Below, piece by piece: positions 1 through 5,481 of a DNA stretch of 11,069 nucleotides; within the stretch, counting starts at the first letter, position 1, and each line of letters opens with the position of its first letter. A model generated the notes under the pieces. It searched no databases. It had not been told where the DNA came from and saw only the letters and a program-made list of their open reading frames with translations. The DNA is from an uncultured Collinsella sp. (lineage in GTDB: Bacteria; Actinomycetota; Coriobacteriia; Coriobacteriales; Coriobacteriaceae): positions 1 to 11,069 of the forward strand of contig CAUBPS010000031.1 of assembly GCA_958437935.1 (NCBI GenBank). The letters run 5' to 3'. The position numbers and the translations under genes are program-made.

Positions 1-115
1 TAAAAGTAACAGACCGGATGAAGATACGTGCGGCGGGGGCGAGGCGAATGGCTGAGCGGTATCGATATGCGGGTTCAACGGTATCACATTGGCCACATAG
101 ATTTTTAACTTGCAT
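1..115 (-). CDS. Start of a third gene in the ABC transporter operon (partial, runs off the left edge)
   Basis: On the minus strand an ATG at 115-113 lies two bases after the stop codon of the ATPase gene and opens a frame that has no stop for the 38 codons up to the window edge. The visible protein begins MQVKNLCGQCDTVEP and continues through a basic stretch (AYRYRSAIRLAPAARIFIRS), which could precede a membrane segment. The upstream sequence is purine-rich (AAAAGGGCGGG), but its spacing to the ATG is loose for a Shine-Dalgarno site. The tight spacing suggests co-transcription with the transporter genes, so it may be an additional permease or accessory subunit. I do not recognise a family. 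A chance open frame is possible because only 115 bases are visible. Confidence 0.45.
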   Translation of the reverse strand, partial: MQVKNLCGQCDTVEPAYRYRSAIRLAPAARIFIRSVTF

Positions 116-117
116 TT

Positions 118-858
118 CTACCCGCCCTTTTCGTAGAGTCGCCGATACGTGCTTAGCGCACCCTCGGCGCGTCCGGCAGGCTTTGCGAAATGAGATCCAG
201 GAGACTTCGGCGCAGCATCATCTTGCGGAATGCTTCTAATGAGCCTCCCATCCTTCAAAAACAGAATCTCATCGCACAGCCTATCGACCGAATCCAAGAT
301 GTGGGATGACATGATGATGCACGTACCAGAATCGGCCAGCTTCCTGAGAATCTCGGAATGCAAGTCCACCCTGCTGGGGTCGAGCGCGTTCATGGGCTCA
401 TCTAATAGAAGGTACCGCGCGCCCGTCGCATACGCGATCGCCAGGGTAAGCTGCTGCTTCATGCCCTGGCTCAGAGTGCGGATCCTCATCTTCGCGAACT
501 CGCCTATCTGCGTTTGTTCCACTATCTCTTCGATATCGCGAGCATGCGGCCACATATCGCAAACCATCTTGAGGTGATCTTCCGCACGCAATCCGGGATA
601 CAGCAACGTCCCCTCACCAGGTGCATAGAAGATCATAGAACGGACCTCTCTCGCACCCGTACCCTGCACCTCATCCAGAACGATGCTCCCGTCCACGCGA
701 GGACCCGGCAAACCTGCCATCGCACGCAGCAACGTCGTCTTTCCATGCCCGTTCGGAGCGACGAGACCGTAGACCGTACCCGGGGCAAACTCAGCGTTCA
801 CCGAATCTACGAGCACCTTCTTTCCATAAGAGATCGTCAGCGTTTGAAGGTCAATCAT
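118..858 (-). CDS. ABC transporter ATP-binding subunit
   Basis: Cytoplasmic ATPase that should power the permease encoded just upstream (864-3086). Counting from the ATG at 858 (246 aa), the protein shows a Walker A loop APNGHGKT at 34-41, the signature LSQGMKQQ at 129-136, Walker B YLLLDEP at 149-155, a D-loop NALD, and an H-loop histidine in SSHIL near 186. Two positions are unusual: the first Walker A residue is Ala instead of Gly, and no clear Q-loop glutamine is seen in FYAPGEGTLLYP. An ATG at 867 would overlap the permease stop as ATGA, but the G-rich Shine-Dalgarno (AAAGGGG) would then touch it. The ATG at 858 has workable spacing and gives the usual family start (MIDLQTLTISYGKK), so I prefer it. 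The C-terminal tail of about 35 residues is family-atypical and basic. The substrate is unknown; the layout fits the ABC-2 export or antimicrobial-resistance type. Confidence 0.93.
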   Translation of the reverse strand: MIDLQTLTISYGKKVLVDSVNAEFAPGTVYGLVAPNGHGKTTLLRAMAGLPGPRVDGSIVLDEVQGTGAREVRSMIFYAPGEGTLLYPGLRAEDHLKMVCDMWPHARDIEEIVEQTQIGEFAKMRIRTLSQGMKQQLTLAIAYATGARYLLLDEPMNALDPSRVDLHSEILRKLADSGTCIIMSSHILDSVDRLCDEILFLKDGRLIRSIPQDDAAPKSPGSHFAKPAGRAEGALSTYRRLYEKGG

Positions 859-863
859 CGAGA

Positions 864-3086
864 TCATCCCCTTTCGATCTTTGGAACACTCAGGCGCACC
901 ATCAACGGAGATACGGCGCCCAAGACCACCAGCAGAGCGCCCGATGCGCCGACGACCTCTCCAAAAGGCATCGCGTTCGTCCCTCGCCCAAGGAACCCAA
1001 TCGTCCCCACCTGGGAAGCGGGATCAAACGAGGCGAATGGAGCCAGCAGCGCGACGCCCATGCCCACGCTTTCAACATGAGCGCTCAACGAACCCAACAC
1101 CAAGAGAACCGCGCAAACCATTCCGGTGACAACGGGGTTGCGGCTAATCGCTGCTGTCAACGCAGCGACGACGGAAATCACGCCGTATGCCATGACCAGC
1201 AACGGAATACTGCACAACACCGCCTCCCCCACCGTGGACGTTGTCGAAGCTCCCGCCCGAATGAGAGCGACGGGATACTCCGATCCACCCGCACCGTTCT
1301 TAATCACGGACACAACGACAGCGGGAACCATCGACACCAAAAGCAGCACCAAGCCAAGCAGGAGAGCCAGCGCAACAGCCGTCAGAAAACGCACATGCGC
1401 TGTTGCGGGGATCTGGAGAACCAGAAGGGAACGACACTGCAGGTGGGTGCACGCGAGCGATGTGACAACCACGGGCAACAGCAAAAATAAGGAGGGAAGC
1501 GCTGCCTGGAGATACGAAAGGAGGATTAATGGGGGCATCTTCGTACTTAACTCGTAAACCTTGGGGTCCGGCAAGCTCGCGATCGACTCAAGCAGAAGGG
1601 CGCGCGCCTCCGCACGAGAAGGAGTCTCCGGCTCGATTCCGATCGATTGCAGGAGAGTCGCATCTGCCGCGCCCAGCTCACCTCGAGCGCGCTCGTACGT
1701 CGCAAGGCTTCGAAACCCCTCCGCAGGCATAGGCGCGTACACGAAACCCGAAAGAGCATCCCGCATGTCTTCCAGGGCCGCTTTGCCCTCGACGTCCATA
1801 TTCGCAGCGTTCTGCTCTAGATACCGATCTATTGAACGGAGCTCCCCATCCCTATACCGAACAGCGGAAACGTTATCAGCGTCAGGAAACATCTCGACCA
1901 GAGCCGGGGCCAGCATCGTCGTCGACATTGCAATCGCGCATACGGCGAGGGTAGGAGAACGCAGGAGCAGTTTCCCCATCGTTCTTACGTATGCAACGGC
2001 GGAGGCACAAGCGCTCGAACGAGTTGCCGTTCTCGATGCAGTGAAGGAACCTCTCTCAAGACAAATCGGGGATATCGGGCACGCGCAGCCGCTCTTTCCA
2101 GCAACGCAAAGCAGGCTAATTGCCAGCACCTCGATCCCGATTGCGCATACGAGGGCAATCGCGCCACGCTCGAAGCAAAGTCCAGGCAGATTCACTATCT
2201 GCGTTGTCGGGTACGGGCTATAGGCGCCGACGGTCAACTCAGTGTTCGCATACGTAAGGGGATTCAACAGGGCGAACTCACGTAAAGCGATGGATCTTCC
2301 GTAATACCCGGGAACCATCGTCACCCCCATCAGGGCACATACGAACACGATTCCAAGCGTAGGGTTATTGGCAATCTTCACGGCAAGGTGAACGACAAGC
2401 GAGATGAACGCTGCCACCAAGAATTGCAAGATGGCCGTCTGCGCGAACACCAGCCAAGCCGGTTTGATAACCGGAGTCGCATATTGAATGTAGCCTATCG
2501 GATAGAACGGCGAGCCCGGGCCATTCTTCACAAGCGCGGCGATTATCCCTGGAAGATTGATGGCGAGGACGGCAAGCATTGCAAAAACACTCGCCCATAC
2601 GCTCGATGCAACAAGTCTACCCAGCTCGCCCATCGGTGCCTGGATGATGAGCTTTTCACGTTTGTTAAGACGCGCGGCAAGGAACGAGACGGCAACGGCC
2701 GTTGCGACCCATAGCAAGTACTCCTTCGATCCGTCATAATAGGTGTACTCTCCATCCGATATCTGCAGAAACGGAAGTAGGGGAGAGAGCGGTGCCAAGA
2801 TAAGACGTCCCGCGGCAAGAGGGTACAGAAGCGCGGGCATGCTTGATGAAGAGGTATAGACACCGTCCTCCCCCGCATTCACAAGCGCATCCGCATAGGA
2901 TGCTGACAATTCCTGCTCAACACGGGTTATTCCCGACTCGAGGTATTCGACCCGTCCGTCGATGCCAGCCGCGCTCCTGAAGACGGGCAGAGCACAAAGA
3001 ACCATCAACGCAACAACGACAACACAGAGCGACCTGGAGGAGAGAAGCGACCTAAAGATCGCCTTCGAGATTTTGAGCATATTCAT
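864..3086 (-). CDS. Large ABC-2-like permease made of two tandemly duplicated halves
   Basis: Integral membrane subunit (740 aa from ATG 3086) encoded before its ATPase. I count about twelve hydrophobic segments in a 6+6 layout. Each half has one N-terminal helix (near 19-36 and 380-397), a large presumably extracytoplasmic loop, then five helices. The halves match internally: KNGPGSPFYP (187-196) against KNGAGGSEYP (596-605), each after a helix, and a later NNP (240-242) against RNP (649-651), each at the start of a helix. The second extracytoplasmic loop is longer (about 130 residues) and rich in Glu/Ala. The two halves are joined by a Cys/Ser-rich linker near 330-365. An upstream in-frame ATG at 3104 lacks a Shine-Dalgarno, while AAGG sits six bases before 3086. 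One polypeptide could supply both membrane halves of a full exporter. The substrate cannot be read from the sequence; a bacteriocin, peptide or lipid is only a guess. Confidence 0.85.
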   Translation of the reverse strand: MNMLKISKAIFRSLLSSRSLCVVVVALMVLCALPVFRSAAGIDGRVEYLESGITRVEQELSASYADALVNAGEDGVYTSSSSMPALLYPLAAGRLILAPLSPLLPFLQISDGEYTYYDGSKEYLLWVATAVAVSFLAARLNKREKLIIQAPMGELGRLVASSVWASVFAMLAVLAINLPGIIAALVKNGPGSPFYPIGYIQYATPVIKPAWLVFAQTAILQFLVAAFISLVVHLAVKIANNPTLGIVFVCALMGVTMVPGYYGRSIALREFALLNPLTYANTELTVGAYSPYPTTQIVNLPGLCFERGAIALVCAIGIEVLAISLLCVAGKSGCACPISPICLERGSFTASRTATRSSACASAVAYVRTMGKLLLRSPTLAVCAIAMSTTMLAPALVEMFPDADNVSAVRYRDGELRSIDRYLEQNAANMDVEGKAALEDMRDALSGFVYAPMPAEGFRSLATYERARGELGAADATLLQSIGIEPETPSRAEARALLLESIASLPDPKVYELSTKMPPLILLSYLQAALPSLFLLLPVVVTSLACTHLQCRSLLVLQIPATAHVRFLTAVALALLLGLVLLLVSMVPAVVVSVIKNGAGGSEYPVALIRAGASTTSTVGEAVLCSIPLLVMAYGVISVVAALTAAISRNPVVTGMVCAVLLVLGSLSAHVESVGMGVALLAPFASFDPASQVGTIGFLGRGTNAMPFGEVVGASGALLVVLGAVSPLMVRLSVPKIERG

Positions 3087-3117
3087 CGCCAACCTTAACC
3101 TCATCCAGTCGGAACAG

Positions 3118-3144
3118 AGGGGCCGAACAAAATGCTCGGCCCTT
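3118..3144 (-). promoter_or_regulatory. Hairpin in the leader of the permease operon
   Basis: GGGCCGA (3120-3126) and TCGGCCC (3136-3142) form a perfect 7-bp stem around a 9-nt loop, extendable by a G-T and an A-T pair to 3118-3144. It lies about 14 bases before the alternative ATG at 3104 and 32 before the preferred ATG at 3086. No U-tract follows on either strand, so it is not a standard intrinsic terminator. A structured leader or a protein-binding site are the alternatives. Confidence 0.4.
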
Positions 3145-3149
3145 ATTAC

Positions 3150-3178
3150 TTGCCGGCAAAGTCAATTTAACATAAACT
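3150..3178 (+). promoter_or_regulatory. Possible promoter with overlapping palindromic operator for the DUF2975/regulator pair
   Basis: TTGCCG (3150-3155) and TAAACT (3173-3178) are spaced by 17 bases, and each matches the sigma-70 consensus at four of six positions. The -35 box overlaps the perfect 10-bp palindrome TTGCCGGCAA (3150-3159). Immediately after the -10 lies the small inverted repeat GTTA-AAAAG-TAAC (3179-3191). Such sites suit autoregulation by the small HTH protein encoded in the same unit, and could also affect the divergent transporter operon. This is inference from pattern only. Confidence 0.35.
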
Positions 3179-3221
3179 GTTAAAAAGTAACCTGAGTTTT
3201 TTAAATTCTTCGGAGGTTATT

Positions 3222-3734
3222 ATGAGTTCCGACAATCGCACTCCCCGGCTTCATTCCTTCCGCATCGCATGTGCGATAGCCTCTGCGACCCTTTGCGCCA
3301 CCGCCATCGCACAAGTAGCGTTCTCCTTAAAGCCAGCAATCGAAGTGCTCGACAACCCTGTAATTGCAGACTCCCCCGCGTATCCAGCCCTTGCGATCTC
3401 GACATTGGTCCCTGCCGTCATCGGTATCGCTACGACCATCCTCAGCGCCGTTCTCGTGTGGACGATCAAGAGCGGAGACCCCTTCAAGAAAGGGTCTGCG
3501 ACATGCTTGAAGGTGCTCGGCATTCTCTTCGTTGTTCAAGCTGCCACCAGCCTCTACGCCGGCTCACTCAAAACCTCCGTTTCGATGTTTGGCGGCGAGG
3601 GGGCCGTCGGCGCCCAAGAGATCGCTTCATCATTCGATTGGACCTCTCTGGTTCTCGGCATCGTCCTGTTCATGCTTTCCCAGCTCTTCTTGTACGCCCG
3701 AGAGCTGTACCTCGACTCCGACGAGATTGCGTAA
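3222..3734 (+). CDS. DUF2975-like four-helix membrane protein
   Basis: A 170-aa membrane protein with four predicted helices at about 12-34, 56-81, 92-115 and 138-158. The GDPFKKGSATCLKVLGI stretch before helix 3 and the charged C-terminal end (FLYARELYLDSDEIA) after helix 4 are what I recall from DUF2975 proteins, such as Bacillus subtilis YoaS. A strong Shine-Dalgarno (GGAGG, 3212-3216) sits five bases before the ATG. The regulator gene starts nine bases after its stop. DUF2975 genes very often sit beside a small YozG-type HTH gene, exactly as here, which supports the call. The biochemical role of the family is not known; membrane sensing linked to the regulator is a reasonable inference. 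It diverges from the ABC transporter operon, so the two may be functionally coupled. Confidence 0.82.
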   Translation: MSSDNRTPRLHSFRIACAIASATLCATAIAQVAFSLKPAIEVLDNPVIADSPAYPALAISTLVPAVIGIATTILSAVLVWTIKSGDPFKKGSATCLKVLGILFVVQAATSLYAGSLKTSVSMFGGEGAVGAQEIASSFDWTSLVLGIVLFMLSQLFLYARELYLDSDEIA

Positions 3735-3743
3735 GGAAACGCC

Positions 3744-3995
3744 ATGCCCGTAATTGTTCGCCTCGACAAGATCATGGCCGAGCGAAAGATTTCCTCGAAC
3801 GAACTTGCCGAAAGGATTGGAACCACGCCCGTGAACCTGTCCCGTATTAAAAAAGGGCATATTCGCGGCATTCGCTTCAACACACTCGAGCAGCTATGCC
3901 TCGCCCTTCGTTGCCAACCCGGAGACCTTCTCGAAGTCATGAGCGAAGAGGATGCCCGAAAGGAGTTCGGACTCGATTGGTCCGCCGAGGATTAG
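3744..3995 (+). CDS. Small Cro/C1-type (YozG-like) helix-turn-helix regulator
   Basis: An 83-aa, single-domain DNA-binding protein. The helix-turn-helix spans about residues 14-36 (SSNELAERIGTTPVNLSRIKKG), followed by the family pattern FNTLEQLCLALRCQPGDLLE near 48-67, typical of small XRE regulators paired with DUF2975 membrane proteins. AAGGA overlaps the upstream stop codon and is six bases from the ATG, so translation is likely coupled. The tail after residue 68 (EVMSEEDARKEFGLDWSAED) is acidic. The TAG stop is followed in the same frame by recombinase-coding sequence, so the present C-terminus may have been shaped by that junction. Likely targets are its own promoter and the divergent transporter operon, but no direct evidence is visible. 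Confidence 0.88.
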   Translation: MPVIVRLDKIMAERKISSNELAERIGTTPVNLSRIKKGHIRGIRFNTLEQLCLALRCQPGDLLEVMSEEDARKEFGLDWSAED

Positions 3996-4719
3996 AGGGC
4001 GGTCGTACTCGCCCTGCACACGGGGATGCGAATCGGCGAGGTCTGCGGCCTTCGGTGGTGCGATGTGGATTTCGAGACGGGCCTGATCTCGATCAGACAC
4101 TCGGTGGCGTACGCGAAGGGAATGGGTTCGTTCATCAAGGACACCAAGACCCATGACGCCAGGGGTCCCCATCGACCCGGTCGGCCTACTCCCCTTCCTG
4201 AAGGAGACCCACGAGATCGACTGCGGAAAGCTGCGCTTGCGCGACCTTACCGGGGCGGTCGAGATCGGGGACTGCTACATCCTGTCGGAGCCGGGCGCGA
4301 CCTTCGCGACGACAAGCTATATCCGCAGGGCGTTCAAGACGTTCTCGGAGACCAACGGCCTCATGGGCACCAACGACGAGCTGATCACGTTCCACGGCCT
4401 TCGCCACACGTTCGCAACGCAGTGGATCCGCCAAGGCGGCGATATCAAGGCGCTCCAATCGATCCTCGGCCACAAGGACGCCATGGCGACGCTCAACGTC
4501 TACGCCGACATCGAGCCCATCTCCAAAATCCATAACATGCTGCGCGCCACGCCGTGCCTTTGGCGCGGGCACCTCGGGCCGAGGGTCGATCCGGGTCCCA
4601 TGTTCCAACAGAGGATCCAGGAGTCCATCGAGACGCTCCAGGCGTTCGGCTACGGCATCACCGAGCCGGACGACCGAAATATCGCCATACGCGACGTGAA
4701 GACGAACAGTTGGCTCTAG
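3996..4719 (+). pseudogene. Tyrosine recombinase (phage-type integrase) remnant: catalytic domain only, frameshifted
   Basis: Two frames together encode an integrase catalytic domain. The first, running from about 3996, reads AVVLALHTGMRIGEVCGLRW with the box I arginine (codon 4029-4031), then a strand with TKTHDAR. The second picks up at GVPIDPVG and carries HGLRHT (H-x-x-R, codons 4393-4404), LGHK (His codon 4471-4473) and NVYAD (nucleophile Tyr, codon 4501-4503). The join near 4160-4166 lies in a run of four G; one extra G explains the shift. The N-terminal core-binding domain is absent, and there is no start codon or ribosome binding site for the fragment. After the tyrosine the tail (to the TAG at 4717-4719) is longer than usual and unrecognised. 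It would be inactive as it stands, marking a former integrated element. A sequencing error in the G run could account for the frameshift but not for the lost N-terminus. Confidence 0.85.
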
Positions 4720-4775
4720 CTCACCGAGTACGCGGCAGTGCTGGGCCCATCCCAACTGAGGTCACGGTGGTCCGA

Positions 4776-4881
4776 TAGGGGCGCCGCCCGCGGCATGCGC
4801 CGCGGAGCGGTATCCCCTAACGAAGGGCGGGGATGCCCTCCGCTTCCAGTTCGGAATCAGCCGTCGGAGGCGTTCGGCTGA
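4776..4881. other. Cluster of three strong stem-loops in a 396-bp non-coding gap
   Basis: The gap from 4720 to 5115 has no credible gene. It holds three successive inverted repeats. The first (4776-4819) pairs TAGGGG with CCCCTA, CCGC with GCGG and CCGCGGC with GCCGCGG around an ATGC loop. The second (4822-4846) pairs GAAG/CTTC, GG/CC and GGG/CCC around GATG. The third (4857-4881) pairs TCAGCCG with CGGCTGA. No U-tract follows any of them, so they are not ordinary terminators. They could be a structured RNA, the folded end of the lost element, or an old attachment region. No tRNA was found here. Confidence 0.45.
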
Positions 4882-5045
4882 CTGCGGGAACGGCCTGTCC
4901 GCTCAATGTGTTCGGCCGAGATCGGAAATCAACCCAACACGAGCCGGACACGCGCCAGACGGCTCTTCCCCGTGCGGCCTTCCCCCTTACGCTCATGTTG
5001 CAGGCATGTAACGCCGCAGCGAGCGCGCCTTTTTTGCGCCAGACA

Positions 5046-5068
5046 GGTACAATGATGAACACTGTACC
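5046..5068 (+). promoter_or_regulatory. Likely promoter -10 region with inverted repeat, for the ACT protein/citrate synthase unit
   Basis: TACAAT (5048-5053) is one base off the sigma-70 -10 consensus and lies 62 bases before the ATG at 5116. No convincing -35 is visible at 16-18 bases upstream; the T-run at 5030-5035 is too close. The -10 box is contained in the left arm of a perfect 6-bp inverted repeat, GGTACA (5046-5051) and TGTACC (5063-5068), with an 11-base spacer. A repressor binding there would cover the start of transcription. Confidence 0.45.
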
Positions 5069-5115
5069 GTAGCGGAGCGCCCCGCGCGCGCCGCAATCAC
5101 GCGAAAGGGTTTCCC

Positions 5116-5403
5116 ATGGCCGAGATCTCGTCCTCCCGTATCGTCATCACCGTCCTTGGCAAGAACCGCCCCGGCATCGTCGCCGGCGTCACCCGTGTCC
5201 TAGGCGAGGCCAACGTCGACATCCGCGACATCACGCAGTCCATTATCGAGGACATCTTCACCATGACCATGCTGGCCGATACCGCCGAGTCCAAGCTCGA
5301 CTTCGCCGAGCTGCAGAAGGCGCTGGCCGAGGCCGGCGAGCTTTCGGGCGTCAACGTGTCCATCCAGCGCGAGGACGTCTTCAACTTTATGTACCGCCTG
5401 TAG
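5116..5403 (+). CDS. UPF0237 family ACT-domain protein
   Basis: A 95-aa protein that is essentially one ACT domain, a fold that binds amino acids or other small ligands and usually acts as a regulatory module. The N-terminal IVITVLGKNRPGIVAGVTRV, the IRDITQSIIEDIFTMTML core and the ending REDVFNFMYRL match the UPF0237 family (pneumococcal SP_0238 is a solved member, from memory). The length is normal. AAAGGG (5104-5109) lies six bases before the ATG. In many Firmicutes this gene is followed by a UPF0210/DUF711 gene; here the next gene is citrate synthase, 78 bases on and in the same direction. That gives a possible link between ligand sensing and carbon flux to 2-oxoglutarate, but this is inference. 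Its ligand is unknown. Confidence 0.92.
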   Translation: MAEISSSRIVITVLGKNRPGIVAGVTRVLGEANVDIRDITQSIIEDIFTMTMLADTAESKLDFAELQKALAEAGELSGVNVSIQREDVFNFMYRL

Positions 5404-5409
5404 CGAACA

Positions 5410-5466
5410 GGCCGTGTGGGAACAGGCTGGCGCATCTGCACCCAAGCACGCCGCCCCCACACGGCC
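5410..5466 (+). promoter_or_regulatory. Very stable stem-loop between the ACT gene and citrate synthase
   Basis: GGCCGTGTGGG (5410-5420) is a perfect 11-bp inverted match of CCCACACGGCC (5456-5466). Inside, GGC and GGCG pair with CGCC and GCC across a one-base bulge, and TGC pairs with GCA. The whole forms about 21 base pairs broken only by short bulges. It starts six bases after the ACT stop codon and ends four bases before the GAGGAG ribosome binding site of citrate synthase. No U-tract follows. It may protect or separate the two messages, or be a translation control element. Confidence 0.6.
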
Positions 5467-5481
5467 CCGAGAGGAGCGCGC

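Noticed and set aside
514..1557. Several plus-strand open frames of 80-190 codons opposite the ATPase and permease genes
   Set aside because: They overlap one another in different frames, lack ribosome binding sites, and encode low-complexity basic sequences, whereas the minus strand shows clear ABC motifs.
4833..5072. Open frames of about 80 codons on both strands in the gap before the ACT gene
   Set aside because: No ribosome binding site and no recognisable domain. The frames run through the candidate promoter and through inverted repeats.
4720..5115. Possible tRNA gene as the integration site of the lost element
   Set aside because: No acceptor stem paired with a GTTCRA-type T-arm could be found. 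The stems present do not form a cloverleaf.
5410..5466. Rho-independent terminator after the ACT gene
   Set aside because: The stem is strong, but CCGAGAGGAG follows on the plus strand and no T-run flanks it on the minus strand, so it is listed as a regulatory stem-loop instead.
5416..5481. 22-codon N-terminal extension of citrate synthase from an ATG at 5416
   Set aside because: It lies within the stem-loop and has no ribosome binding site, while 5482 has GAGGAG at ideal spacing.
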